In this document: positions 32,177-43,679 of the stretch, piece after piece | How positions within the stretch are numbered: position 1 is the stretch's first letter | Layout of the letters: each line of letters opens with the position of its first letter | Source: Chthonomonas sp. UBA6659 | Lineage (GTDB): Bacteria; Armatimonadota; Fimbriimonadia; Fimbriimonadales; Fimbriimonadaceae | Reading direction: 5' to 3' | Length of the DNA stretch: 64,000 nucleotides | Assembly (NCBI GenBank): GCA_002455425.1 | Contig: DKKT01000063.1 | Coordinates: 1 to 64,000, forward strand | The notes under the pieces: model-generated | Told to the model about the DNA's origin: nothing | Databases searched by the model: none | What the model saw: the letters and a program-made list of their open reading frames with translations, nothing else | Translations under genes and position numbers: made by a program

Positions 32177-34114
32177 ATGGAGAAGATCCTCGTCATCGGC
32201 AGTGGACCGATCGTCATCGGGCAAGCGGCCGAGTTCGATTACGCCGGCACACAGGCCTGCAAGGCCCTTCGGGAGGAGGGCTACCAGGTCGTTCTCATCA
32301 ACTCCAATCCGGCGACGATCATGACCGACGAGGAGACGGCGGACGCGGTCTACATCGAGCCGCTGACATGGGAGTTCTGCGAGCGTGTGATCGCGCGCGA
32401 GAAGCCGGACGGGCTTCTCCCGACCCTCGGTGGGCAGACTGGCTTGAACCTCGCGACGCAACTCGCCTCACGCGGGGTTCTCGACAAGCACGGCGTGCGT
32501 CTCCTTGGCACACCCCTGAGCGCGATCCAGAAAGCGGAAGATCGCCAAGAGTTCCGGGCCCTGATGCGCGAGATCAAGGAGCCTGTTCCCGAGAGCTGGA
32601 TCATCGAGACCGCCGAGCAACTTGAGGCGATCCTCGACGTCGTCCCGTATCCCTGCATCATTCGTCCCGCGTACACGCTGGGGGGCACTGGAGGTGGCAT
32701 CGCCCGGGATCGGGAGGAGCTGCTCGAAACGGGGCTCAAGGGTCTGCAACTCTCGATGCGCTCCCAGATCATGGTCGAGCGCAGCCTCCTGGGCTGGAAG
32801 GAGATCGAGTACGAGGTGATGCGGGACCGGATGGGGAACTGCATCACGATCTGCAACATGGAGAACTTCGACCCGATGGGGGTCCATACCGGAGACTCCA
32901 TCGTCGTCGCCCCAAGTCAGACGCTCAGCGACATCGAGTATCACATGCTTCGGACGGCGTCGCTCAAGATCATCCGATCGCTCGGTATCGAAGGGGGATG
33001 CAACGTCCAACTCGCGGTGAATCCTGACTCCTTCGACTACTACGTGATCGAAGTCAATCCGCGGGTTTCTCGGTCGTCGGCGCTGGCCTCGAAGGCCACG
33101 GGCTATCCGATCGCGCGCGTGTCGGCCAAGATCGCGGTCGGGCGCACGCTCGATGAGATCGACAACGAGGTCACGAAGACTACGAAGGCATGCTTCGAAC
33201 CGGCCCTCGATTACTGTGTGGTCAAGATTCCACGGTGGCCGTTCGACAAGTTCCCTTACGGCGATCGGACGCTCTTCACCCAAATGAAGGCGACCGGGGA
33301 GGTCATGGCGATCGACCGCTCTTTCGAGGCCGCGTTCATGAAGGCGATCCGTGGCCTAGAAGTGAAACAGAAGGATCTGCGCCATCCCAGGTTCGCGATC
33401 CTCGACGAGGACGCACTTCGAAAGGCCGTCGCCAAGCCGACCGACGATCGGCTCTGGGCCATCGCCGAGGCGCTGCGTCGGCATTGGTCGATTGAAGATG
33501 TGCACGACCTCTGCAACGTCGACCCCTGGTTCCTGGAGAAGATCCGTCTCCTCGTCGACGTCGAAGGGGAACTCCGCGCCTCCGGTCAGGAACTTCGAAC
33601 GGTTGGTGCCGATTGGCGACGCGTCGCGGAGGCGATCGAGCGAGCGTTCCTGCTCGGGTATCCGTCCTATTCGATTGCCTCGATCCTGGGAGTCTCGGCC
33701 ACGAAACAGCGGGCTGCGAAGTCGATTCTACGTCGTTTGCGCCGGTTGCAGGACGTGCTTTCCGACGATGCCGCGTTGGCGACCTACTTGCTCTCCGGTC
33801 TGAGCGGGGACGATGAGGAACTTGCGGCGGAGTTCCAGATCCTACGGCAAACCCTCGATCTGGAGACCGGCTCGGGAACAGGCGCCGACTTCGGGCTTGA
33901 GGAGCGGGTCGGCCTGTTTTATCGGGTCGATCCTGAACTCGGGGCCTGCCTGGAGATCGAGCGGCGGAAGGTGATGCCCGTCTTCAAGATGGTGGATACC
34001 TGCGCCGGCGAGTTCGAATCGCACACGCCGTACTACTACGGTACGTTCGAAGCGGAAGACGACGCCCGAGCCCCCACGTCCCCTCATGGGGAGCAGAGGC
34101 CGGTTCGGGTTTAG
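32177..34114 (+). CDS. carB: Carbamoyl-phosphate synthase large subunit, N-terminal half (split CarB)
   Basis: This 645-residue protein covers only the N-terminal half of CarB (usual length about 1070). It has the ATP-grasp carboxyphosphate domain ([59 protein letters not shown]) and the oligomerisation domain ending [17 protein letters not shown]. The second synthetase and allosteric domains are absent; the reverse-strand desaturase follows. The oligomerisation domain carries an extra segment of about 80-90 residues (about 475-605). The last about 15 residues look repeat-derived. It has CACAAT (32162-32167) 9 nt before ATG. It could pair with a C-terminal half encoded elsewhere, as in Aquifex and methanogens. 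Confidence 0.85.
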   Translation: MEKILVIGSGPIVIGQAAEFDYAGTQACKALREEGYQVVLINSNPATIMTDEETADAVYIEPLTWEFCERVIAREKPDGLLPTLGGQTGLNLATQLASRGVLDKHGVRLLGTPLSAIQKAEDRQEFRALMREIKEPVPESWIIETAEQLEAILDVVPYPCIIRPAYTLGGTGGGIARDREELLETGLKGLQLSMRSQIMVERSLLGWKEIEYEVMRDRMGNCITICNMENFDPMGVHTGDSIVVAPSQTLSDIEYHMLRTASLKIIRSLGIEGGCNVQLAVNPDSFDYYVIEVNPRVSRSSALASKATGYPIARVSAKIAVGRTLDEIDNEVTKTTKACFEPALDYCVVKIPRWPFDKFPYGDRTLFTQMKATGEVMAIDRSFEAAFMKAIRGLEVKQKDLRHPRFAILDEDALRKAVAKPTDDRLWAIAEALRRHWSIEDVHDLCNVDPWFLEKIRLLVDVEGELRASGQELRTVGADWRRVAEAIERAFLLGYPSYSIASILGVSATKQRAAKSILRRLRRLQDVLSDDAALATYLLSGLSGDDEELAAEFQILRQTLDLETGSGTGADFGLEERVGLFYRVDPELGACLEIERRKVMPVFKMVDTCAGEFESHTPYYYGTFEAEDDARAPTSPHGEQRPVRV

Positions 34115-34139
34115 CCCGACCTTGGGAAGCGACCCGCCT

Positions 34140-35249
<1,110 letters not shown>

Positions 35250-35399
35250 GTGGGTACGTCGCGATCCTCCCCACAGATCGACTTACAGGATAGCGGATTT
35301 GGCGTGGCAGCCGCCCGGGCTCTCCTTCCACGTCGCGAACGCGGCGGACCAGGGACCATGACGAGAGCGGAGGAGCGCAGCCCAGGGGATTCCGCTTCG

Positions 35400-36523
35400 T
35401 CAGGCTTCGATCAGCCTGAGTTGCTCGACCCGGTCAGGTCGTCCGCGCTCGATCAAATCGAGCGTGTGATGGGCGTCGGCGACGTGGATCGCGATCCACC
35501 CTGTAGTCGGAAATGACCACGGCAACGGGGCCGTGGCCATCCGCCACACCGCCTCGGGGGTGAGCGGTTCGTGAAGGCGATGACTCGACTCGACCGCCTC
35601 GCGCATCTCGGCGAAGATGTCGATCGGCCCCGAACTCGCTGCGGAATCGAGACCGAGCCCGACCGGGACCTGCGCCTCGATCATGCGTCGGACCGGGGCT
35701 ATCGGACAGCCGAGGGTACGGTTCGAGCGCGGACAATGGGCGACCGCGACCCCGCCCTGGGCGATCGTTTCGATGTCGCCATCGTCGATCGCGCAAGCGT
35801 GGACGAACTGGACACCGGGTCGGAGGAACCCGAGCCCGGCGAGGTACTCGACGACGCCGACTCCGGCCGTTCTCATTGGCAGTCCCAGCTCGCGATGAAG
35901 GTCGCCGATCGGCCCCCGGCCCTCCCGAAAGAACGCGTCTTCGAGAGGCGTCTCGGCGGCGTGGATGCTGAGCGGGTCGCCCTTCGCGGCCAGTGTTCGC
36001 AGCGTGTCTTCATCGACGGTGTACGGGGCGTGAGGGGTGAGATGGACTGAGAGCCCGTGCGCGCGCTGGGACTCGGCGCGGCTCTCGATCGCTGCAAGCT
36101 TCTCCTGGGGTCCTTGGGTCTCGAAGAACGTGATCACCTCTTGGAACACGATGCCGGTGAGCCCGGCCGCGACGAGTGCCTCGGCAGCTACGGGCCGATC
36201 CGAGTGCTCGGCGATGGCACCGACTCCGCACGCTCGGTTTTCGATGGCAGCCTGGCGGGCATCGCGTGCCACGATCTCCTCTTCTTGCGTGCGCTTCATC
36301 CGGGTGATCTCACGAATCCACGGCCAATACTCGCGCGCCGGGATCGCACCCATGAGGCCGCGATACTCGAGGTGGGAGTGGTGGTTGACGAACGCCGGTG
36401 ACAGCACAAACGGCGACGGGATGCCCGTATGGGGACGAATCTCGCGGACTTCCTTGCCTTCGAAGATCGCCTCGACGCCGACCTCCAGCCGACCGTCGAG
36501 GACGATCCCGTAGGGCCTGAGGA

Positions 36524-36527
<4 letters not shown>
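35400..36527 (-). CDS. Amidohydrolase (adenosine/aminodeoxyfutalosine deaminase-like)
   Basis: This 375-residue metal-dependent hydrolase of the amidohydrolase superfamily has HHSH in [12 protein letters not shown], the His in SIHAAET, the His in HACAIDDGD and the Asp in [22 protein letters not shown] and [10 protein letters not shown] match the deaminase branch (guanine, chlorohydrolase, SAH or aminodeoxyfutalosine deaminase). An aminodeoxyfutalosine deaminase role for menaquinone synthesis is a reasonable guess because of HCPRSN, but no mqn gene is adjacent. The start is TTG at 36527, which overlaps the pseudopilin stop as TTGA, so it is translationally coupled. Confidence 0.75.
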
Positions 36528-37195
<668 letters not shown>

Positions 37196-37281
37196 CGTTG
37201 ATCAAGGATACGACAGCTTCACGAGGGAAGGTTCGTCCGATTTTCTTCCGACAAGTCCCGGAGGCCCAGATTATCGGAGGC

Positions 37282-37287
37282 TATAAT
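37282..37287 (+). promoter_or_regulatory. Consensus -10 box TATAAT of the metal ABC operon
   Basis: A perfect TATAAT lies 8 nt before TTG 37296. A palindrome starts 1 nt downstream (37289-37304). Confidence 0.65.
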
Positions 37288-37288
37288 T

Positions 37289-37304
37289 CTTAGCATTGGC
37301 TAAG
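37289..37304. promoter_or_regulatory. Palindromic operator candidate at the metal-transport promoter
   Basis: CTTAGC-ATTG-GCTAAG is a perfect 6-bp inverted repeat right at the expected transcription start and the start codon. Its TTAG/CTAA arms resemble sites of DtxR/MntR-type metal regulators. The last operon gene encodes a permease fused to a winged helix, a possible regulator in its own right. Confidence 0.5.
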
Positions 37305-38228
37305 TTCTTGATGCTCACGCTGGGAATGTTGGTGATCGTTCTTGCCTTGGGGTGCGGTTCGTCCTCGCGCCAGGAAGATCTGTCCGGGAATCGGATCGAC
37401 GTCGTCACCACGGTCGGGATGGTCGGTGACCTGGTCGAGAGGGTCGGTGGTGACCGGGTATCCGTGCAGCCTCTGATGGGACCGGGCGTCGATCCGCATC
37501 TCTACCGAGCGACCGCCTCGGACGTCGACAAGCTCGAACGGGCGGACATCGTCTTCTATGTCGGCCTCGAACTTGAGGGCCGGATGACCGAGATCTTCGA
37601 GAAGATGACGGCGTCGGGGCGCGATGCGGTCGCCGTCGGCGAGCGGGTACCGCAGGACCGGCTACTCCAGCCGAAGGAGTTCAAGGGTCGCTACGATCCG
37701 CACCTGTGGTTCGACGTGACGCTTTGGAAATACGCACTTGAGGCCGTCCGCGACGCCCTGATCGAGCGCGATCCGAGCTCGGCGGACCTCTATCGCAAGA
37801 ACGCGGAGGCCTACGCGAAGGAGCTCGACGGGCTTCATGCCTACGTGCAGGAGAAGATTGCGTCGATCCCGGAGAATCAGCGGGTTTTGGTCACGGCCCA
37901 CGACGCCTTTGGCTACTTCGGGCGACAATACGGCCTCGAAGTGCTCGGCCTCCAAGGGACGAGCACGGCGACCGAGGCGGGAGCCGGGGACGTTCGCGGT
38001 CTTGCGGAGATGATCGCGCGTCGGGGTGTCAAGGCGATCTTCGTCGAGACCAGCGTTCCCAAGGGAACGATCGAGGCGCTTCGCGAGGCGGTTCGAAGTC
38101 GAGGCAAGGACGTGGCGATCGGGGGCTCGCTCTTTTCCGACGCGATGGGCTCCCCGGGTACGCCGGCCGGGACGTACGTCGGTATGGTTCGGCACAACGT
38201 CGACACGATCGTCGAGGCCCTCCAATGA
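37296..38228 (+). CDS. Metal ABC transporter substrate-binding lipoprotein (TroA/MntA/ZnuA type)
   Basis: This 310-residue protein has a lipobox ([10 protein letters not shown]20) and the cluster A-I binding-protein fold. Metal ligand positions are visible: H in [13 protein letters not shown] in [10 protein letters not shown] in [11 protein letters not shown], and D in GSLFSDAMG. The acidic/His-rich loop typical of ZnuA is absent, which suggests Mn or Fe over Zn. The TTG start at 37296 is favoured by the TATAAT spacing; ATG 37311 would also leave a lipobox. The first gene of a four-gene operon, overlapping the ATPase gene as ATGA. Confidence 0.88.
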   Translation: MAKFLMLTLGMLVIVLALGCGSSSRQEDLSGNRIDVVTTVGMVGDLVERVGGDRVSVQPLMGPGVDPHLYRATASDVDKLERADIVFYVGLELEGRMTEIFEKMTASGRDAVAVGERVPQDRLLQPKEFKGRYDPHLWFDVTLWKYALEAVRDALIERDPSSADLYRKNAEAYAKELDGLHAYVQEKIASIPENQRVLVTAHDAFGYFGRQYGLEVLGLQGTSTATEAGAGDVRGLAEMIARRGVKAIFVETSVPKGTIEALREAVRSRGKDVAIGGSLFSDAMGSPGTPAGTYVGMVRHNVDTIVEALQ

Positions 38229-38974
38229 GTGTTCGCCCCGCCCTGGCGCACGCGATCGAAGTCCGTGACTTGACCGTGGCGTACGAGGAGAAGCCCGTGC
38301 TGTGGGACCTCGATGTCGACGTACGCTCCGGGGCGCTGACCGCGATCATCGGACCCAATGGCGCGGGCAAGAGTACGCTCCTGAAAGCGATCCTCGGGCT
38401 GGTACCGCGCGTCGCCGGATCGGTGTCGATCTTCGGCAAGCCGCTCTCGGAAGACCGCGGCAAGGTCGGCTACGTCCCGCAACGGAGCAGCGTGGACTGG
38501 GATTTCCCAGCCGACGCCCTCGACGTCGTGCTGATGGGGATGTACGGGCGCCTCGGTTGGCTTCGTCGGCCCGGCCGCACCGAGCGGGAAAAGGCGCTTG
38601 AGTGTCTTGAAGAGGTCGGCATGCGCGAACTGGCCCAGCGGCAGATCGGGCGGCTCTCCGGTGGTCAGCAGCAGCGCGTGTTCTTGGCTCGGGCGCTCGC
38701 TCAGGACGCGCGGCTGTACATGATGGATGAGCCGTTCGCGGGAGTCGATGCCGTCACCGAACAGGCCGTCGTCGAGACGTTGCGCAAGTTGCGGGATCGG
38801 GGGAAGACCGTCGTCGTGGTTCATCACGACCTGGGCTCGGCTCCCGAGTACTTCGACGAGGCGATCCTGCTCAACGTGCGCCTCGTGGCATCAGGTCCGA
38901 TAGACGAGGTGTTCACTCCGGAGAACTTGCACAAGACGTATGGCGCTGGAGCGCGGTTCCTGGTCGCGCCATGA
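38225..38974 (+). CDS. Metal ABC transporter ATP-binding protein
   Basis: This 249-residue cytoplasmic ATPase has Walker [10 protein letters not shown] (43-51), the Q-loop VGYVPQR, the LSGGQQQR signature, Walker [11 protein letters not shown] and the H-loop (VVHHDLG). It couples ATP hydrolysis to metal import with the permeases downstream. The [12 protein letters not shown] stretch is typical of Mn/Zn/Fe (TroB/ZnuC-like) ATPases. It overlaps both neighbours by ATGA, so the operon is tightly coupled. Confidence 0.93.
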   Translation: MSVRPALAHAIEVRDLTVAYEEKPVLWDLDVDVRSGALTAIIGPNGAGKSTLLKAILGLVPRVAGSVSIFGKPLSEDRGKVGYVPQRSSVDWDFPADALDVVLMGMYGRLGWLRRPGRTEREKALECLEEVGMRELAQRQIGRLSGGQQQRVFLARALAQDARLYMMDEPFAGVDAVTEQAVVETLRKLRDRGKTVVVVHHDLGSAPEYFDEAILLNVRLVASGPIDEVFTPENLHKTYGAGARFLVAP

Positions 38975-39858
38975 CGTGGACGGAGGTCTTCACCGACTAC
39001 ACGCTGCGGAACGTGGCGCTCGGCTCGGCGATACTCGGGGTGGTGAGCGGCGTGCTCGGCACCTTCGCGGTGTTGCGACGGCAAGGCCTCGCGGGTGATG
39101 CGCTCGCCCACGCCGCATTGCCCGGCATCTGTCTCGCGTACCTGGCTACGGGCTCGAAGGCCGCACCGGTCTTGATGCTCGGAGCGGCGCTTGCAGGGTG
39201 GGTGGGGATGGTCATCCTGATCGGTTTCCTGCGTCGGACGCGGGTGGATCCGGGATCGGCCCTCGCGATCGTCCTCACGACGTTCTTCGGTTTCGGCGTC
39301 GTCCTGCTCACGGTCGTTCAGAAGCGCCCGGATGCGGGACAAGCAGGCCTCGACAAGTTCCTCTTCGGACAAGCCGCGGCGCTGGTCCAGGATCAGGTCG
39401 TGTTGATGGCCGGACTCTCCGTCGTCGTCCTCGTTCTCATCGCGGCTTTGTTCAAGGAGTTCAAGGTCTTCGTGTTCGACGTGGACTACGCGCGGACTCT
39501 CGGCTTGCCGACCGGCCGACTCGGCGCACTTTTGACGGCCCTGCTCGTGATCGCGATCGTGATCGGCCTGAACACGGTCGGGGTCGTCCTGATGTCGGCG
39601 ATGCTCGTCGCCCCGGCGGCGGCGGCCCGTCAGTGGACGGAATCGCTGGGGAGGATGATCCTCCTTGCCGCCGGCTTTGGGGCGACGGCCGGCATCTTCG
39701 GCGCGCTTTGGAGTGTAAGCCAGGACCACACGCCGACCGGACCTGCGATCGTCCTCATCCTCTCCCTCCTCGTCGTGGTTTCGCTCCTCTTCGGGTCGTC
39801 CCGGGGCTGGGTATGGGAGCGTGTGCGCCGCCATCGGCAAAGCGGGGTCGGGGCATGA
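38971..39858 (+). CDS. Metal ABC transporter permease (TroC/ZnuB-like)
   Basis: This 295-residue membrane protein has about eight to nine hydrophobic segments. The ABC-3 family EAA-like region includes the [17 protein letters not shown] motif with its conserved His and Pro. The [13 protein letters not shown] loop contacts the ATPase. It is one of two permeases in this operon, consistent with the TroCD/MntBC heterodimer type. It overlaps the flanking genes. Confidence 0.9.
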   Translation: MTWTEVFTDYTLRNVALGSAILGVVSGVLGTFAVLRRQGLAGDALAHAALPGICLAYLATGSKAAPVLMLGAALAGWVGMVILIGFLRRTRVDPGSALAIVLTTFFGFGVVLLTVVQKRPDAGQAGLDKFLFGQAAALVQDQVVLMAGLSVVVLVLIAALFKEFKVFVFDVDYARTLGLPTGRLGALLTALLVIAIVIGLNTVGVVLMSAMLVAPAAAARQWTESLGRMILLAAGFGATAGIFGALWSVSQDHTPTGPAIVLILSLLVVVSLLFGSSRGWVWERVRRHRQSGVGA

Positions 39859-40970
39859 GCGGCGCTCTCGCAATCGCCCTTGTCGCGATCGTGGCAGGTG
39901 CTTCGTGCGGGCTCGCGGGGGTCTTTCTCGTCCTGCGTCGGCTGGCGATGATGTCGGATGCGATCAGCCATGCGATCCTGCCCGGTTTGGTCGCGGGCTA
40001 CTTCTTCGCGCGAGGCCCGAATCTCATCGCCGCCTTCCTCGGCGCGACGGCGGCCGGAGTTCTGACCGTCTTTCTCGTCGAGACGATCGTCCGCATGCGG
40101 CGGCTCAAGGAAGACGCGGCGATCGGGCTTGTCTTCCCGGCGCTGTTCGCGATCGGCGTTCTTCTCGTGTCGCGCTACTTCGCGAACGTCCACCTCGATA
40201 CCGATGCGGTGCTGTATGGTGAGATCGCTCTGGCTCCGTTCGATACCTGGAACGTCGCCGGCCGGAACCTTGGGCCCCAATCTCTCTGGGTGCTCGCGGG
40301 TCTCGGCTTGCTGAATGCGGGCTTCTTGTACCTCTTCTTCAAGGAGCTGAAACTATCGACGTTCGACCCGGGACTTGCCGAAATCCTGGGGTTTCGGCCC
40401 GGGCTTCTTCACTACAGCTTCATGACGATCATCGCGATGACCACGGTCGGAGCATTTTCGGCGGTCGGTGCCATCTTGGCGGTCGCCCTGATCGTGATCC
40501 CAGCGGTCACCGCCTCGTTCTGGACCACACGGCTTCCGGTGGTGATCGTGCTTTCGATCGGAATCGGCGCCTTCGCCGGCCTCCTCGGTTATGGGGCCGC
40601 GACCGCAATCGACGTGTCGATCAGCGGAGCGATCGCGACGACCTTGGGTCTTCTGGTCGGCGGGTCGGCGCTCTTCGCCCCTCGAACCGGGTTCGTGGCC
40701 CAGGCGCTGCTTCGACGTCGTCAGCGATGGGCGTTCGCCGCGACTGCGCTTGTGATCCATCTGGCTCATCACCGGGGGACCGACGCTGAAGTGGAGGAAA
40801 GTCGACTCGATCACCTGCAAGCCGAACTCGGATGGTCCTCCGATGAAGTCAACCGGATCGTGCGCGAATCCGAAGAGGCGGGCTGGACGATCCGCGAGGG
40901 CGATCGGCTCGTGTTGACCGAAACCGGCGCGCGGGCGGCCGCGGGCCGGCTCGTTGCGGACCGCGCGTGA
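39855..40970 (+). CDS. Metal ABC permease fused to a winged-helix domain (YtgCR-like)
   Basis: This 371-residue protein has an ABC-3 permease (about 1-280) with MSDAISHAILPGLVAGYF and the DPGLAEILGFRPG loop. It is followed by a cytoplasmic tail of about 90 residues that looks like a winged helix (ATALVIHLAHHRG...HLQAELGWSSDEVNRIVRESEEAGWTI...LTETGARAA). Chlamydial YtgCR is a permease fused to the DtxR-type repressor YtgR, cleaved after translation. Here the tail lacks the obvious metal-binding residues of DtxR. The ATG overlaps the preceding TGA. The tail may regulate this operon through the 37289 palindrome, by inference. Confidence 0.85.
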   Translation: MSGALAIALVAIVAGASCGLAGVFLVLRRLAMMSDAISHAILPGLVAGYFFARGPNLIAAFLGATAAGVLTVFLVETIVRMRRLKEDAAIGLVFPALFAIGVLLVSRYFANVHLDTDAVLYGEIALAPFDTWNVAGRNLGPQSLWVLAGLGLLNAGFLYLFFKELKLSTFDPGLAEILGFRPGLLHYSFMTIIAMTTVGAFSAVGAILAVALIVIPAVTASFWTTRLPVVIVLSIGIGAFAGLLGYGAATAIDVSISGAIATTLGLLVGGSALFAPRTGFVAQALLRRRQRWAFAATALVIHLAHHRGTDAEVEESRLDHLQAELGWSSDEVNRIVRESEEAGWTIREGDRLVLTETGARAAAGRLVADRA

Positions 40971-41001
40971 TTTCCTCGCGCAAATGCGGAACAAGGGAGC
41001 T

Positions 41002-41352
41002 ATGGTACGTACTTCTCGGGCTGTCGAATTCGTCGTGGCGTTGGTCGAGCCGCGCCATCGTGCCGTCGCGACCAAGGTCGCCGAACCGCTTTTGGCTGAA
41101 GATCGGTTTCGCAACGACGTCATCTGGGCCAACTCGAAGCGTTGGCGCTTTGGTTTCTACTTCGGCCAGGGAGACACGCGCCTCTGGGTTCCGCGTCGAG
41201 GAGCGAAGGCGGAGCCGATCGACGCCGAGCGCGTTTTGAACTTCGCCCACCCGCTGGGTCGCAAGGCGTTCCGCCTTTTGATGTTCGGGTATGCGACCGG
41301 ACTCGCGTTGGCCGGGGTGGTGGTCGCCGCGCTCTTCGGGGTCCGCTGGTAG
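41002..41352 (+). CDS. Small membrane protein with DUF5808-like region
   Basis: This 116-residue protein has a soluble N-terminal half with WRFGFYFGQGDTRLWVPRRG...LNFAHPLG, resembling DUF5808, and a single C-terminal transmembrane segment (about 90-115). ATG 41002 is the likely start; GGGAG lies 2-3 nt upstream, closer than ideal, and ATG 40984 is a possible alternative that overlaps no known site. The function is unknown. It follows the metal ABC operon on the same strand after 31 nt and could be a late operon member. Confidence 0.55.
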   Translation: MVRTSRAVEFVVALVEPRHRAVATKVAEPLLAEDRFRNDVIWANSKRWRFGFYFGQGDTRLWVPRRGAKAEPIDAERVLNFAHPLGRKAFRLLMFGYATGLALAGVVVAALFGVRW

Positions 41353-41409
41353 GACCCAAAGACCCGCCGACCGCTGAACAATTCGGGCGGTCAGGCATAC
41401 TTACGAGTA

Positions 41410-42918
41410 GTGACTTTGGGATCGGCGGATCGCTCGGGCCAGCGCATGCTAGCGGCAATCGTCTTCACAGACGTTGTCGGTTACTCCGTGCTGGCCGGAC
41501 GCGACGAGGGCGCGGCGATCTCCGCGTTCCGACGCGACTCGGAACTGATCACGCAGCTCTGCCAGAAGTACGGAGGCCAAGTCCTCAAAGGAACCGGCGA
41601 CGGCCTTTTGTTGTGCTTCACGAGCGCGGTCGAGGCGGTCAATTGCTCGATCGCGATTCAGGAGGCGATCCACGATCAGGCCCTGACCGGGAGTGAGATT
41701 CGGCTTCAGCATCGGATCGGTGTCCACCTCGGGGATGTGGTCGTGCTTCCGGACGACGTGATCGGGGACGGCGTGAACGTCGCGGCCCGAATCCAGAACG
41801 AAGCGAAGCCAGGCGGGATCGCGCTCTCGCAAACGGTCTATGACGTGGTGAAGGGCAAGACCAAACTCAATGCCTCCTGCCTCGGGGTCCGTCACCTCAA
41901 GCATATCGTCGAACCGATCACGGTCTGGCAATTAGCGCCGGCAGGCTTCGCCGAGGCGAATGCGCACAACAACCCGACGCCCCAGCAGGTCATGCTCGAT
42001 CTGCCGCCCCCGCAGGAAGAAGAGCATGCGGGTGGGACCAAAGGCCTTCTGATCGCGCTGTGTGCGGTGGTGGTGTTGCTTGTGCCGATCGTGATCTGGC
42101 TCGCGACCCGCGATTCCAAGCCGACGGTCGTCGTCCGCGAACCGCCGATCGATGCCTCCAAAGGTCAGAACAAGGCGCCTTCTTCCGACGACAAGACGGG
42201 TACCGGGGAGTCCAAAACGGGCGAGTCCGAAGGCAAGAAGGGCGACGAGAAGGCGTCCCCACAGAAGCCGACCGACGAGGAGAAGCCCGCCAATCCGGAG
42301 ACGAATCCGGGAACGGGGGCTTCGCCCTCGGGAACCGCGGGAACACCAGAAATTCCGAAAGCGCCCGACAGTCCGGTGCCCCCGAATGCAGACGAGGATG
42401 AGCCCACGTTCTCGGAGACGGACCAAGATCGGCGTAGCATCGAAAGCCTGCTCGGCCGACAAGCCGCGATCCGTGAGGCCCAGCGCGGCTACAAAGCCAC
42501 CTATGACTTCGCGGGATTCGCGAAGTGGCTGGACGATCAGGGCTATTCGAGCGCGTTAGCCGGGCGCGGGCTTGCCGAGCGCTATCGCGAGTTGGCTCGC
42601 TTCAAAGAGTGGCTGAAGGCGCAGATCGCCTCCTCCTCCTCTGGCGATCCGCTGATTCTCCGACGTCCGAACGGTGCCGAGTTAGGGAGAGTCTGGTCTG
42701 CAGGCAACGACGCGATCGTCTTCTCGGACGGGGGGTCGCCGCGAGCCATCACGTTCGAGGAACTGGCTCCGCGCCAGATTCTGGACCTGACGTTCTCGAT
42801 CTCCCAGCGCGAGCGACAGGATCGGAATCGGGTCGGTGGTCGGGTCGTCAGGAATTGGGCAACGCTCTTTGCGCGGGAGTATGGCTTGCCGATCCCGCGA
42901 GCGAACGCCGGTCCTTAG
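41410..42918 (+). CDS. Membrane-anchored class III nucleotidyl cyclase
   Basis: This 502-residue protein has an N-terminal cyclase domain (about 15-175) with metal-binding D21 in FTDVVGYS and D64 in GTGDGLLL. K60 fits purine recognition, with D109 in VHLGDVVV, and N123/R127 in VNVAARI. Low-complexity Glu/Pro/Lys/Ser-rich linkers and a transmembrane helix (212-232) follow. A periplasmic C-terminal region of about 150 residues ends with basic patches. The cyclase would face the cytosol ahead of the membrane helix, an uncommon order. TACTTA lies 6 nt before GTG 41410. It converts ATP to cAMP or GTP to cGMP. Confidence 0.85.
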   Translation: MTLGSADRSGQRMLAAIVFTDVVGYSVLAGRDEGAAISAFRRDSELITQLCQKYGGQVLKGTGDGLLLCFTSAVEAVNCSIAIQEAIHDQALTGSEIRLQHRIGVHLGDVVVLPDDVIGDGVNVAARIQNEAKPGGIALSQTVYDVVKGKTKLNASCLGVRHLKHIVEPITVWQLAPAGFAEANAHNNPTPQQVMLDLPPPQEEEHAGGTKGLLIALCAVVVLLVPIVIWLATRDSKPTVVVREPPIDASKGQNKAPSSDDKTGTGESKTGESEGKKGDEKASPQKPTDEEKPANPETNPGTGASPSGTAGTPEIPKAPDSPVPPNADEDEPTFSETDQDRRSIESLLGRQAAIREAQRGYKATYDFAGFAKWLDDQGYSSALAGRGLAERYRELARFKEWLKAQIASSSSGDPLILRRPNGAELGRVWSAGNDAIVFSDGGSPRAITFEELAPRQILDLTFSISQRERQDRNRVGGRVVRNWATLFAREYGLPIPRANAGP

Positions 42919-43679
42919 AACTGATCCGTCATGAACATCTGAGGCGGTCGGGGCCAACCGATCCCCATCAGGAACATCTCCGCGTGCAGGGTCCCGACGG
43001 GGATGTCGAGGCTCCGCGTCAGACTTCGGAGGCCGACCCAATCCGTACTTGGAGGAACGGGGAAGTAGGGCTGAGGGTCGGGGAGTACGGCTTCCCGTAC
43101 GACGGTTACCTCTTGGCAGAGGTAACCGCTCGAGAACGGTTCGCAGCAACGAAGGCTCCAACCCCAAGTGCGCCACCGCAGGTCGTCGCGGATAAGACGT
43201 TCGGGGTCCTCACACGCCCATCGGTCGTAGAGTTCGCGGACGCGCTCGGGCGGGAGTGGCTCGCGTTGGTCCAAGCGTGTGGGGTAGTTGAGTTCGCCGC
43301 GGACGACTTCGTCGATCGCGACAAAGCCCAGGCTCTGGTACAGCCGAGGATCGGCTGCGAAGAGGAGGGGTCGGTGTTCCGGATCGGCCAGCCTCATGAC
43401 CTCACGAAGCAGTATCCCCGCGAGACCGCACCGGCGGTGCCGCCGGTCCGTTGCGACGCCGGCAATGCCGTAGGCTGTTCCCCAGCCGAAGTGGAGCGGA
43501 GTCGTGGTCAGGATCGAGCGGATGACGCCGCCTTGGAGGAGGGCCCACTTTCTTTGGAGATCGAAGAACGGTTCGGTGTAGAAGACCGCGGAGGCGCGCT
43601 GGAAGTCGAGCTCGAACACATCGCACAACAAGTGCAGGAACTCGTCCGCCTCATGGTGCTCGATCGGGCGGATTTCCAA
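42915..43679 (-). CDS. GNAT-family N-acetyltransferase, Eis-like N-terminus
   Basis: This 254-residue protein has a GNAT domain with GIAGVATDRRHRRCGLAGILLREVM as the acetyl-CoA loop (R/Q-x-x-G-x-A). It has an extra C-terminal domain of about 120 residues rich in Pro/Arg. It starts with TTG immediately after the CdaR-like stop and is probably co-translated with cdaA-cdaR; AAGGAAG lies 8 nt upstream of TTG. The substrate is unknown. Its stop overlaps that of the cyclase in TTAG. Confidence 0.75.
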   Translation of the reverse strand: MEIRPIEHHEADEFLHLLCDVFELDFQRASAVFYTEPFFDLQRKWALLQGGVIRSILTTTPLHFGWGTAYGIAGVATDRRHRRCGLAGILLREVMRLADPEHRPLLFAADPRLYQSLGFVAIDEVVRGELNYPTRLDQREPLPPERVRELYDRWACEDPERLIRDDLRWRTWGWSLRCCEPFSSGYLCQEVTVVREAVLPDPQPYFPVPPSTDWVGLRSLTRSLDIPVGTLHAEMFLMGIGWPRPPQMFMTDQF

